Source: Nitrospira sp.
Lineage (GTDB): Bacteria > Nitrospirota > Nitrospiria > Nitrospirales > Nitrospiraceae
DNA: 64,000 nucleotides
Assembly: GCA_037045225.1 (NCBI GenBank)
Contig: JBAOHZ010000009.1
Location: 2,852,001-2,916,000 of the forward strand
Direction: 5' to 3'
Below the pieces are notes generated by a model that worked only from the letters and a program-made list of their open reading frames with translations, had not been told where the DNA came from and searched no databases. The translations under genes and the position numbers were made by a program. The stretch's first letter is position 1. The number at the start of each line of letters is the position of its first letter. This document shows, one piece after another, positions 9,147-16,940 of the stretch.

Positions 9147-9515
9147 CCGTCTCCTCAAGGCTGTCGTTCTTATCTCCTCCTCCCTGTTGCGCCTGTTCCC
9201 CTTGTGCCTTGGCTCGCCAGATTTCAAGTTCTGCTCACGACAGGATGGGGCATCAGATTGTTTCAAACTGTCTCAGAATATTGTCTCACGCTGAGCTGTT
9301 GGCACAGCCCTGTTTCCCCTGGCACAGCTATCGGCCGGCACAATTCAACGCTGAGCCGTGCATAAATATTGGGTTCCTTGTCGAAAGATTGTGCCATGAG
9401 GTCGCTGGCACGGGCCTTGATGTAGTGGGTGGTATTCCTCGTAGGGCAAAGACCTTGAGGAGTTTGTCGGAGCCGGGATTCAAGAGTTCTGAGTATACGA
9501 AACGGAGGAGCGATT
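9147..9515. other. intergenic regulatory region upstream of second cassette
   Basis: About 370 bp with no gene but clear repeated words. ACGCTGAGCYGT occurs at 9288-9299 and 9348-9359, exactly 60 bp apart. GGCACA occurs near 9301, 9321 and 9337, with an inverted copy (TGTGCC) near 9391. A sigma-54-like box follows at 9406-9421. The layout, repeats upstream of a -24/-12-like box, resembles an enhancer-binding-protein-controlled promoter. The assignment is inferred. Confidence 0.5.
9406..9421 (+). promoter_or_regulatory. candidate sigma-54-type (-24/-12) promoter, cassette 2
   Basis: TGGCACGGGCCTTGAT matches the -24 element of sigma-54 promoters perfectly and has the right spacing to TTG. As in the first cassette, the -12 element reads GAT instead of GCW. 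It lies 94 bp before the small-protein start. The same unusual -12 variant at both copies argues for a shared, conserved promoter. Confidence 0.5.
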
Positions 9516-9761
9516 ATGATGGTGAAGGGGTTCTTACTCAAGGATACAGAAGAGCAGGAGTATCTGTTGGCGATCCAACCGGCGACTCACGGCGTGTTTG
9601 AGCGACTGATTGTCCGGCAGAAGGTCGATGGGAGCTGGGTCGAGCTCACTGGGAGCGCGCAGGGTGCCTGGCAGCCGAGAACGCAGGCCATTACCGCTGT
9701 CTTAGGCTATCTACAACGCTTGTGGGACACTTCCAAACCTGCCGTGGTGCGGGGAAACTAG
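9516..9761 (+). CDS. small conserved protein, GFLL family, copy 2
   Basis: An 81-residue paralogue of the product at 7566-7814, aligned without gaps from the first residue to the AVLGYL helix. AGGAG at 9506-9510 lies 5 bp before the ATG, fixing the start; its M-x-V-x-GFLL opening matches copy 1. Conserved Trp, Gly and RT-x-A positions suggest one folded domain. It has no signal peptide or membrane helix. A LuxR-type HTH gene follows, as in copy 1. Function is unknown. Confidence 0.75.
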   Translation: MMVKGFLLKDTEEQEYLLAIQPATHGVFERLIVRQKVDGSWVELTGSAQGAWQPRTQAITAVLGYLQRLWDTSKPAVVRGN

Positions 9762-9822
9762 CAGGTCGACCCGCTGTGTGAATGTCTGGAAGTCGGGAGG
9801 ATAATGAAGGAGGGCGGTTGTG

Positions 9823-10179
9823 ATGGTGAGAGAAAAGAAAGACCATCAGACGGAAAATCAGGACATGGGGGAGCGCGGCTCCTTGATGACCACCCGTGTG
9901 CTGCCGGAGGAGGTTGCGTTGGCTGCCGAGAAGCGCCGGCCGGAAGACCTCACGCCGCGGGAGTTGCAAATTCTTCGTCTGATCTGGGATGGCCATACGA
10001 ATCGAGGCATTGCGGGGCAGCTCAATATCAGCATGAAGACAGCCGATACCCATCGGTCGAACATGATGAAAAAGCTGCGCGCGTCTAATACGGCGCAGTT
10101 ACTGAAGGCGGCGTTGGAGGGAGACCTCCTGCAGGCGCACTCCGGGGCAGGGCTGACCGGCGAGAGAGAAGAGCGGTGA
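9823..10179 (+). CDS. stand-alone LuxR-type HTH protein, copy 2
   Basis: A protein of about 118 residues, parallel to the one at 7847-8167: a polar, probably disordered N-terminal ~45 residues, then a GerE-type HTH with RPEDLTPREL, NISMKTADTHRSNMMKKL and AQLLKAALEGDLL. No sensory domain is present. AGGAGG at 9808-9813 is 9 bp before ATG 9823; GTG 9820 is also possible. It follows small-protein copy 2 by about 60 bp. Both HTH copies probably bind similar sites because their recognition helices are nearly the same. Confidence 0.85.
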   Translation: MVREKKDHQTENQDMGERGSLMTTRVLPEEVALAAEKRRPEDLTPRELQILRLIWDGHTNRGIAGQLNISMKTADTHRSNMMKKLRASNTAQLLKAALEGDLLQAHSGAGLTGEREER

Positions 10180-10261
10180 GCCTCAAGAGGATACAGCGGC
10201 CGGTTGGCCAGGCGGCAAGTTTGCTGACGGACGATAGGTGCGTGAGACCGGGGAAGAAGAG

Positions 10262-10498
10262 TTACAAACCGGGAATGGGGTGAGGCAGATCTTTCGTGCC
10301 AAGCGTCTGGAGCCACTCACCGGCGATCGTATCGCGTTCGGTCATCGTCATCCCGGCATATTTACGAAACATTTGCGGCCCCCGTCGTCGTCGCCAGGTA
10401 AGGAATCCGAGAAAGTGATCCTTGCAGACGGAATGGGTTCCCGCCGGTGCATACACTCTCGCCTGACATCCTTCGATTAAACAGCTCTGTGCGCTCAT
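10262..10498 (-). CDS. small Cys/His-containing protein, possible zinc binder
   Basis: A 78-residue protein I do not recognise. The N-terminal third has Cys6, Cys11, Cys25 and His28 (C-x4-C-x13-C-x2-H), a pattern that could hold one zinc ion. A run of four Arg follows at about 36-39, then a Met/Thr-rich helix and a Pro-rich tail. The start is the ATG at 10498, preceded by GGGGAGG. It is the only minus-strand gene between 108 and 11553. Confidence 0.55.
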   Translation of the reverse strand: MSAQSCLIEGCQARVYAPAGTHSVCKDHFLGFLTWRRRRGPQMFRKYAGMTMTERDTIAGEWLQTLGTKDLPHPIPGL

Positions 10499-10762
10499 CG
10501 GTGCCTCCCCTTGATTCCGGCAAAGTATGCCGGAGATCGACTCGCAAATGCAATGCGGTGACCGGTGATGCCGTGATGCGTAGTGGGGAACCCGACCGTC
10601 TCGCACCGCGAGCGTAATCGGCCTCCGGACGCATCGGCACGTACAGATGAGCATTTCCTCGCCCGCGTCCTCCGGGGGAATTTCTGCTTGCAATCGTGTC
10701 AAGCAGCCAGGTACCGTACTCCGTTCTCCCGTGACGTCCGGCACCAAGCGCGCGAGCATACT

Positions 10763-11017
10763 ATGGCGATGCAAGTGATATCGGTGGTCGGAGCACTGAT
10801 GGTGCTCATCGCGTATGGCCTGATTCAAGCCGGAACGTGGCGGGAATTGGACGCAGGGTATTTGGCGCTGAACATCGTGGGGTCGTTGCTGTTGGGAATC
10901 GTCGCCATTGAAGACCGACGGGTGGGTTTTGTCCTGCTGGAATTCGCGTGGGCCGGTATTGCACTGGTGGGAGTCGCCCGGGCGATTCGCGCCAGACGGA
11001 CAGTGCGAAGCCTCTAA
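10763..11017 (+). CDS. small membrane protein, CBU_0592-like
   Basis: An 84-residue protein with three predicted membrane helices: VISVVGALMVLIAYGLIQ, YLALNIVGSLLLGIVAI, and FVLLEFAWAGIALVGVA. It ends in a basic tail, RAIRARRTVRSL. The order, with Asn in helix 2 and a short loop IEDRRVGF, fits the CBU_0592-type small inner-membrane family of unknown function. The ATG at 10763 gives a protein that begins at the first helix; no strong ribosome binding site is visible. Confidence 0.65.
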   Translation: MAMQVISVVGALMVLIAYGLIQAGTWRELDAGYLALNIVGSLLLGIVAIEDRRVGFVLLEFAWAGIALVGVARAIRARRTVRSL

Positions 11018-11070
11018 ATCGCCTAGATACAATAAACATCGGCAGTCTTGTAACGAAGGAGTAAGGAATT

Positions 11071-11553
11071 ATGGCAGGGTTGTTGTCAGCAGACGAGATT
11101 TTTGAAAAGGCGAAGGATGTGGCGGTCGGCGCGACCAGTGCCGATGAAAAGGCGCTCCAAATCGATTATGACGCCTTGCAGCTCAAGTTCCGGGCCGCGC
11201 TGGGCGATCGCAAGGTGGCACGATGCCATATCAATAAATTCCTACCCGAAGGGTACGAGGATCAGGGACGGTTTAATCTGGTGCTGCTCACTGCCGGCAA
11301 CGTGATCTTCGACATTGTCATCGGGGATTCCTATTTCCGCTACGATGTCGTGTCCGTCGGCCAGTTGGATAAGGTGCAGGTGATCGACGCCATGTGGGAC
11401 AACCGTGAGAAGCGCCGGGAAGAGCCTTTCCTGAGCCTCCGGCTGATGCACGCCGAAGAGACGCATCTGTTGTTGGCGTTGGATGATGAAGAGCGGAAGA
11501 GCCTGCTCGGATTCGCCTCAGCCGTGTCGGCCGTACGCAATCCTGAAAAGTAG
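11071..11553 (+). CDS. conserved protein of unknown function
   Basis: A 160-residue soluble protein with no recognised motif. It starts with a helical segment (LLSADEIFEKAKDVA), continues with a predicted beta-rich core (FNLVLLTAGNVIFDIVIGDSYFRYDVVSVGQ) and closes with helix LLGFASAVSAVR. There is no signal peptide. GAAGGAG before the ATG makes translation likely. It converges on ygfZ, with a 125-bp intergenic repeat between the two stop codons. Confidence 0.65.
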   Translation: MAGLLSADEIFEKAKDVAVGATSADEKALQIDYDALQLKFRAALGDRKVARCHINKFLPEGYEDQGRFNLVLLTAGNVIFDIVIGDSYFRYDVVSVGQLDKVQVIDAMWDNREKRREEPFLSLRLMHAEETHLLLALDDEERKSLLGFASAVSAVRNPEK

Positions 11554-11607
11554 CGCACCGCTGCAACTCGACAAAGGGCGGTCATCGGTGTGAGTGATTG
11601 ACGCCCC

Positions 11608-11732
11608 GCAGGATGTTTAAGGTGGTCGTTCAGCAAGACCGCGGCCGGTGACGCGCTGACGCGTAGCCTCAGAGGTACGGGCAGCGCTGAACGACGAGGG
11701 AACGACGCCGGCGGACGTGTTCAATATCCTGC
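11608..11732. repeat. 125-bp palindromic intergenic repeat, copy 1
   Basis: A 125-bp element bounded by inverted ends (GCAGGATRTT). It carries internal inverted segments and a central CGTAC...TACGC core. It fills the gap between two convergent genes and ends on the ygfZ stop codon. In the minus orientation it aligns in layout with the copies at 14705, 23257 and 62623, sharing GGC-rich arms with TCGTTC and GCGG-x-CTTGC words. It could fold as a long hairpin and serve as a bidirectional terminator or a REP/MITE-like mobile repeat. Confidence 0.65.
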
Positions 11733-12823
11733 TACGAGTGCTTCTGAAATGGAAGGGCATGGACGGTAGCCTGATGGCGCGTCCCTGCCACGTCGACCGT
11801 CAGTGCCGTGTCAGGGGCTGAAAAGTCGCGCAAGGGAAACCCGAAGGCCAGTACGGCATTGCGTTGCGGCGAAAAGACGGCGCTGCTGACCCATCCCACT
11901 TCCCGATCTCCGCTGAACAACTTCGATCCCGCAGGCGGAACCGTTGTATCCTGGATGATCAATCCGACCAGATGCCGTCGCACGTTCCCATAGGTATCCA
12001 TCCGAGCGACGACTTCCTGTCCCGGGTAACAACCCTTCGAGAGGCTGAACGCCTTGCCTTCCAGGTTGGCTTCCGGCGGGACGATCTCTTCGTTGAGGTC
12101 CGGGCCGGCCTTGGGGAGACCTGCCTCGATGCGCAACAGTTCGCGCGCCTGTGCGCCGACGGGTTTGATGCCGAACGGTGCGCCTGCTGCCATGAGCTGG
12201 TTCCAGGCGGCGGGGACCGCATCGGCCGGCAGCAAGATTTCAAAGTCCTGTTCGCCGGTTTCTTCGGTCCGCAGGATCAGTCCGTGCTGCCCGTCGATTG
12301 TGGCGGGGAGGGTGTGCAAGAGCTGAAGGGCAGTGAGTTCGACTCCGAACGCCGCCTTGATGACCTCCGCCGATCTGGGCCCGCTCACCAACAGTAATCC
12401 CCAGCTTTCTCCGCCATTCTCCATCTTCGCCTTGGTGCCGTAGAGGAGAAATTTCCTGAGCGCGAGAAACGTGGCATCACCCACTTCGCCCACATCTTCA
12501 ATCCACACCGCATCGGCTTGAACATACACCCGGAAGTAGCCGAGCATTTTCCCCTTATGGGTCAGGAAGCTGGAGTAGCGTCCCTGCCCTGCTTGGAGCG
12601 GGAGGAGGTCGTTACTGATAATGCTCTGCAGCCACTTGACGCGATCGTCGCCGGTCACCTTGATCTTCCCGCGGTGTGACAGGTCGGACAGGCCGACGGC
12701 GCCACGGACGGCGGCATATTCCGCTGCAGGGTCGCCGTAGTGGGTCGGTATCGACCATCCTGCGGTGTCCTCGAAAATGGCGCCCAGTTGTTGGTGCTGA
12801 TCGTGGAGTCGGGATTGTTTCAT
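11732..12823 (-). CDS. ygfZ: folate-binding protein YgfZ (GcvT-like)
   Basis: A 363-residue GcvT-fold protein. It carries the YgfZ signature KGCYPGQE followed by ARMDTYGNVRRHL; the Cys in this motif is the key residue of the family. YgfZ proteins use tetrahydrofolate to support iron-sulfur cluster assembly or repair, and lack the glycine cleavage activity of true GcvT. ThiC upstream is an iron-sulfur enzyme. The gene is last in a minus-strand run from thiC, 20 bp after a degenerate receiver gene. No gcvH or gcvP is nearby, which supports YgfZ rather than aminomethyltransferase. Confidence 0.85.
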   Translation of the reverse strand: MKQSRLHDQHQQLGAIFEDTAGWSIPTHYGDPAAEYAAVRGAVGLSDLSHRGKIKVTGDDRVKWLQSIISNDLLPLQAGQGRYSSFLTHKGKMLGYFRVYVQADAVWIEDVGEVGDATFLALRKFLLYGTKAKMENGGESWGLLLVSGPRSAEVIKAAFGVELTALQLLHTLPATIDGQHGLILRTEETGEQDFEILLPADAVPAAWNQLMAAGAPFGIKPVGAQARELLRIEAGLPKAGPDLNEEIVPPEANLEGKAFSLSKGCYPGQEVVARMDTYGNVRRHLVGLIIQDTTVPPAGSKLFSGDREVGWVSSAVFSPQRNAVLAFGFPLRDFSAPDTALTVDVAGTRHQATVHALPFQKHS

Positions 12824-12843
12824 TGGATGGTTGCTCTCTGCGT

Positions 12844-13257
12844 TCAGCGGTCGGCATTCAGCTCGGAGCTGACGGCTGATGGCTGAGCGCTGTTGGCGGT
12901 GACTTCTTCGACCAACTCTCTCATTCGTGCGGAAAATTCGTTTCGGGACACCACTTTGGTCACGCCCAGTTCCTTGGCACGACGCCAGGTGTCCACTTCT
13001 TCGTGATTGGCAAAGGCCAGGATGGGGAGCGAGCGCAATGCGGGGTTGGCTCGCAGCGTTTCCAGCGCTTTGAAGGCATCAAGGGTCAGGTCGTTCATGT
13101 TGAGAATCAGGGCGGCCGGGGTGGCTGAAGCCGTTTTCTCCGCGACCTCGTCCTGGGTACGAATCCGGTCCAGGGTATAGCCCTGCGGCCGCAAAGCATC
13201 GCGCACCTTGGTGTAAAAGAAAATGTCGGTCACGGCCACTAAAATAGTGGTGCTCAT
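12844..13257 (-). CDS. degenerate receiver-domain protein
   Basis: A 137-residue protein with the CheY-like alternation of strands and helices (TTILVAVTD, ALILNMND, LRSLPILAFA, GVTKVVSRNEF). The position of the phospho-accepting Asp at the end of strand 3 is Asn53. Only one acidic residue (Asp11) remains of the usual acidic pair, and the switch Lys before the last helix is replaced. It is therefore probably not phosphorylated and acts as a constitutive or ligand-controlled pseudo-receiver. It lies between a TPR gene and ygfZ in the thiC operon, spaced 22 and 20 bp. Confidence 0.75.
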   Translation of the reverse strand: MSTTILVAVTDIFFYTKVRDALRPQGYTLDRIRTQDEVAEKTASATPAALILNMNDLTLDAFKALETLRANPALRSLPILAFANHEEVDTWRRAKELGVTKVVSRNEFSARMRELVEEVTANSAQPSAVSSELNADR

Positions 13258-13279
13258 CGTATTCCTGTCCTGTGGGTCG

Positions 13280-13795
13280 CTAATTCAATGAACTGATAAG
13301 CCGGCCCAGGGCTTTTTTTGCCAGCGCATAGTTCGGGTTGAGGGCCAGCGCTTGCTTGTAACAGTCGATGGCTTCGCTCCACTTGCCCTGGCGTTCGTAG
13401 ACGCGGCCCAGGTTCAGGTGGGGAAAAGCAGGGCTTTCATAGCGTTGAGCCTGCATGGCTTTTTGAAACCAGGGAATCGCGTCGTCCAGATCGCCCTTTT
13501 CGATCAGGTAGGCGCCGATATCGTTGTACGGGTTCCCAAAGTGTGGGTCACAGGCGATGGCCTTGTGGCATTCGTCGATGGCCTCGTCCAACTTGCCCAT
13601 GAAACTGTAGGTCCATCCGAGGAACGTATAGGCCTCAGCCGTCCGATGCGTCGCAAGCGAGAGTTTATACAGATTCACGGCCTCTTCCAGCTTCCCCTTC
13701 ATCTGCTGTTCGTAGGCTTGCTGAAAGAGCTGCCAGGCTTCGCGCTTGTCTTCTTCGCTGCCGTCGCCCTGTATGAGAAAATCTTGTACATCCAT
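13280..13795 (-). CDS. TPR-repeat protein
   Basis: A 171-residue protein built from about four tetratricopeptide repeats. They are visible as repeated A-x3-Y-x8-A-x-A-x-Y/F units: WQLFQQAYEQQMKGKLEEA, YTFLGWTYSFMGKLDEA, YNDIGAYLIEKGDLDDA and HLNLGRVYERQGKWSEA. There is no signal peptide, so it is probably a cytoplasmic adaptor. It lies 22 bp before the pseudo-receiver gene and downstream of thi4; the two may form a scaffold pair. Its partner is unknown. Confidence 0.8.
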   Translation of the reverse strand: MDVQDFLIQGDGSEEDKREAWQLFQQAYEQQMKGKLEEAVNLYKLSLATHRTAEAYTFLGWTYSFMGKLDEAIDECHKAIACDPHFGNPYNDIGAYLIEKGDLDDAIPWFQKAMQAQRYESPAFPHLNLGRVYERQGKWSEAIDCYKQALALNPNYALAKKALGRLISSLN

Positions 13796-13876
13796 GTGTG
13801 GTCACAAGAGCCGATGGTTTATGGCGAATAGCAGATCAGAGTGTCTGGTTCCGTGCCGCCAGCCATTTGCTATCAG

Positions 13877-14686
13877 CTATACGCTCTTGCCTTGTTTCAG
13901 CTTCTTTTGAATCAACTCTGCACCGTACCGGCCTGAGAGTAACATCGATCCAAACGCCGGGCCCATCCGTGGCGTGCCGAACACGGCTGCGACGGCCAGC
14001 CCGATTACGAAGCAATTGGGGGAGACTTCCCCGGTCCGGTCCATCACTTCCTCTTCCGACCGCGACACCCACATCGCGCCGTTGCCCGGCACCTGCTGGT
14101 AGAGCCCGCGCTTGTGCAGGAGGTTGACCACCACGGCGTCATGTCCGGTGGCATCGACCACGATTTTACTCTCCAAGGCGATCGGATCGACATGAATGAT
14201 ATCGTGCCCGGCCATTTCGGCGGTGGTGCTGTTGACGACGACGCCTTCCAGCACACCTTCGCGGCGCAGGATCAGATCGACGACCCGCGTCAGGTTCATA
14301 ATCTTCGCGCCGGCATTGTAGGCGGCGGCAATCAAGGCTCCGGTGGCATGTGGAGGATCGACCATATACATGCCTGGGCATTCCTTGATCTGCTTACAGG
14401 GCACGCCCACTTCTTTGAGAATCTTATGCGCGGGGGCGCAGATGGTGGCTTTGTTCATCAAATACCCGCCGGACCAAAAACCGCCGCCCAGGGCGAGACT
14501 TTGTTCGACGATGAGGGTCTTGATGCCCATCCGACCAAGATCGTGGGCGCAAATGAGGCCGGACGGCCCGGCGCCGACGATGATGACGTCACTCTCGATC
14601 AGCTGATCGAACTCTTTATAGTATTCCCGCGCAATCTGGCGGGTGATGTCGCGCTCGCGTAATGGCGCCGGTTTTGGCTTCCCCAT
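13877..14686 (-). CDS. thi4: sulfide-dependent thiazole synthase, Thi4 family
   Basis: A 269-residue NAD-binding enzyme that makes the adenylated thiazole of thiamin from NAD, glycine and sulfur. The dinucleotide fold shows VIIVGAGPSG at about 34-43 and GGGFWSGGY at about 67-75. At the site where yeast Thi4 has the sacrificial Cys205, this protein has His165 in IIHVDP, as in archaeal Thi4. That predicts a catalytic enzyme using free sulfide rather than a suicide enzyme. It follows thiC on the same strand, with an intergenic repeat between them, so both are probably under the upstream TPP riboswitch. A ribose-1,5-bisphosphate isomerase role is less likely because of this context. Confidence 0.9.
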   Translation of the reverse strand: MGKPKPAPLRERDITRQIAREYYKEFDQLIESDVIIVGAGPSGLICAHDLGRMGIKTLIVEQSLALGGGFWSGGYLMNKATICAPAHKILKEVGVPCKQIKECPGMYMVDPPHATGALIAAAYNAGAKIMNLTRVVDLILRREGVLEGVVVNSTTAEMAGHDIIHVDPIALESKIVVDATGHDAVVVNLLHKRGLYQQVPGNGAMWVSRSEEEVMDRTGEVSPNCFVIGLAVAAVFGTPRMGPAFGSMLLSGRYGAELIQKKLKQGKSV

Positions 14687-14704
14687 GCGGTCTTTCCCTT
14701 CAAC

Positions 14705-14826
14705 GGCTGTTGAAAACGGCTTCCGGCTTCGTGCTCAGCTGTTCCACATCCTCAACGTACCCCTGAGAGGGGACACCTCCGGTGTGGAGTCGCCTGCGGC
14801 CTTGCCTGGCAGCTATTTTTTCAGCC
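14705..14826. repeat. intergenic repeat, copy 2
   Basis: About 122 bp starting GGCTGTTGAAAACGG and ending TTTTTTCAGCC, so the ends are inverted. The interior has CGGCTTCGTGCTC, CTCAACGTAC and GCCTGCGGCCTTGCC, words shared with the copy at 62623. It begins 18 bp upstream of the thi4 start and ends at the thiC stop codon. It may fold in the thiC-thi4 message and reduce thi4 expression. Confidence 0.6.
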
Positions 14827-16742
14827 TACAGATAAATCTCGGCACCGGCCTTCTTAAATTCTTCAGACTTTTCTTTCATGCCGATCTGGATGGCCTGTTG
14901 CTCTTCCAGCTGTTTCTGCGCGGCATAGTCGCGGACGTCCTGCGTGATCTTCATCGAACAGAAATGCGGTCCGCACATGCTGCAGAAATGCGCGACCTTC
15001 GCGGCATTGTCCGGCAGCGTGGCATCGTGGTACGAGCGAGCGGTGTCCGGGTCCAGGGACAGGTTGAATTGATCTTCCCAGCGGAACTCGAAGCGCGCCT
15101 TCGATAAGGCATTATCACGCACTTGCGCGCCAGGATGGCCCTTGGCCAGGTCTGCGGCGTGGGCGGCAATTTTGTACGTGACGACTCCGACCTTCACGTC
15201 CTCCTTGGTCGGGAGGCCAAGGTGTTCTTTCGGCGTGACGTAACAGAGCATTGCGCAGCCATACCAGCCGATCATCGCCGCACCGATGCCTGACGTGATG
15301 TGGTCATACCCCGGGGCAATGTCCGTGGTGAGCGGCCCCAGCGTATAAAAGGGCGCCTCCTGGCATTCTTTCAACTGCTTCTCCATGTTCTCTTGAATCA
15401 TATGCATTGGCACATGGCCGGGCCCTTCGATCATCACCTGGACATCATGTTTCCATGCGATCTTGGTGAGTTCGCCCAAGGTCTCCAGTTCGGCGAACTG
15501 CGCCTCGTCATTGGCATCGGCAATCGAACCGGGCCGCAAGCCATCGCCCAGGCTGAAGGCCACATCGTAGGCTTTCATGATTTCGCAGATCTCTTCGAAG
15601 TGGGTATACGCGAAGTTTTCCTGATGGTGCGAGAGGCACCATTTGGCATGGATGGAGCCACCACGTGAGACGATGCCGGTCATGCGTTTCGCCGTCATCG
15701 GGACATAGCGCAGCAGGACGCCGGCGTGGATCGTGAAATAATCGACGCCCTGTTCGGCCTGCTCGATCAGTGTATCCCGGAAAATTTCCCAGGTCAGATC
15801 TTCGGCCTTGCCGTTGACCTTTTCGAGTGCCTGATAGATCGGCACGGTGCCGATCGGCACGGGGGAGTTCCGGATGATCCACTCGCGTGTCTCGTGAATG
15901 TTCTTCCCGGTCGAGAGGTCCATGACGGTGTCGGCGCCCCAACGGATCGACCAGATCATCTTTTCGACTTCTTCCTCGATCGAGGAAGCAACCGCGGAAT
16001 TACCGATGTTCGAATTGATCTTCACGAGAAAGTTCCGGCCGATGATCATCGGTTCGGTTTCCGGGTGATTGATGTTATTCGGGATAATGGCGCGTCCGCG
16101 GGCCACTTCGTCGCGCACGAATTCGGGGGTGATGATGGCGGGAATACGCGCACCCCAGGCCTGACCGGGATGCTGCAGCACGCCGCCGCCATGGCCGTTG
16201 CTCGATGCCATCAACTCCTTGGCCCTTGCCCTGGATTGGTTCTCCCGGATGGCGATGAATTCCATTTCAGGTGTGATGATGCCCTTCTTGGCATAGTGCA
16301 TCTGGCTGACGTTGTGTCCTGCCTTGGCCCGAAGCGGCTTCCGAATATGGGTAAACCGGAGGTCGGTCAATTTCGGGTCCGCCGCTCGCTGACGTCCATA
16401 CTGGGACGTGACCTGCGGAAGTTCTTCCGTATCCTGACGACTCTCGATCCAGGCCCGGCGCAAGGGTTGCAACCCGGCGCGCACATCGATCGTTACATTT
16501 GGATCGGTATAAGGGCCGGAGGTGTCGTAAATCGTAATCGGCTGATTGGGTGTGGAGCCCTGGCCGTTGGCCGACTGTGTGGGCGTCAGGCTGATTTCGC
16601 GCATCGGGACTCGGACACCGGGGAGCGCACCGTCGACGTGCACCTTGTGCGAGGCCGCAAACGGGGTCGTGGTGAGGCGTGCGGTCGAGGGCTTGGAGCC
16701 GTGGCCGTTGTTGGAACCGTTCTGTGTATGGGCCTCGCTCAT
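14826..16742 (-). CDS. thiC: phosphomethylpyrimidine synthase ThiC
   Basis: A 638-residue radical-SAM enzyme that converts aminoimidazole ribotide to the pyrimidine moiety of thiamin. The C-terminus carries the CSMCGPHFC cluster motif (C-x2-C-x4-C) for the [4Fe-4S] centre. The core has MTAKRMTGIVSRGGS and EGPGHVPMHMI, typical of ThiC. ATG 16742 is chosen because AAGGA lies 8 bp upstream and the region beyond it is the riboswitch terminator. The first ~60 residues are Asn/Gly-rich and low-complexity. It is the first gene of a minus-strand thiamin operon. Confidence 0.95.
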   Translation of the reverse strand: MSEAHTQNGSNNGHGSKPSTARLTTTPFAASHKVHVDGALPGVRVPMREISLTPTQSANGQGSTPNQPITIYDTSGPYTDPNVTIDVRAGLQPLRRAWIESRQDTEELPQVTSQYGRQRAADPKLTDLRFTHIRKPLRAKAGHNVSQMHYAKKGIITPEMEFIAIRENQSRARAKELMASSNGHGGGVLQHPGQAWGARIPAIITPEFVRDEVARGRAIIPNNINHPETEPMIIGRNFLVKINSNIGNSAVASSIEEEVEKMIWSIRWGADTVMDLSTGKNIHETREWIIRNSPVPIGTVPIYQALEKVNGKAEDLTWEIFRDTLIEQAEQGVDYFTIHAGVLLRYVPMTAKRMTGIVSRGGSIHAKWCLSHHQENFAYTHFEEICEIMKAYDVAFSLGDGLRPGSIADANDEAQFAELETLGELTKIAWKHDVQVMIEGPGHVPMHMIQENMEKQLKECQEAPFYTLGPLTTDIAPGYDHITSGIGAAMIGWYGCAMLCYVTPKEHLGLPTKEDVKVGVVTYKIAAHAADLAKGHPGAQVRDNALSKARFEFRWEDQFNLSLDPDTARSYHDATLPDNAAKVAHFCSMCGPHFCSMKITQDVRDYAAQKQLEEQQAIQIGMKEKSEEFKKAGAEIYL

Positions 16743-16785
16743 AGCGGACATCCTTTCGTCGAAGGTGAGCGTCTGACAGCCGAAA

Positions 16786-16818
16786 TAAAAAAAGCCGCAT
16801 CCAGCGAGGGTGCGGCTT
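16786..16818 (-). terminator. intrinsic terminator of the thiC riboswitch
   Basis: On the minus strand AAGCCGCA and TGCGGCTT form an 8-bp stem around a GC-rich loop, followed directly by a run of seven T. It lies between the TPP riboswitch and the thiC start codon, the position expected for a switchable transcription terminator. Confidence 0.85.
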
Positions 16819-16848
16819 AACGCGATCACGAAGCCAGTCAACCGGTCG

Positions 16849-16926
16849 CTTCCCTACGCTGGTATTACCCAGGTCAGGTTGTGAGGGTCGCCCGATCACT
16901 CGGACTCTCAGCCGGATGGCACCCCT
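16849..16926 (-). promoter_or_regulatory. TPP riboswitch (THI element)
   Basis: Read on the minus strand it contains the conserved words GGGGTGCC, GGCTGAGA, ACCCTCACAACCTGA, CTGG-x-TAATACCAGCG and TAGGGAAG in the right order. These are the signature elements of the thiamin pyrophosphate riboswitch. With the downstream hairpin and T-run it should stop transcription of thiC when TPP is plentiful. Confidence 0.95.
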
Positions 16927-16940
16927 AGCTGTCGAAAGTG

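Noticed and set aside
15726..16820. 364-codon open frame antisense to thiC
   Set aside because: The thiC product is complete with all motifs; the antisense frame crosses the riboswitch terminator and resembles no family.
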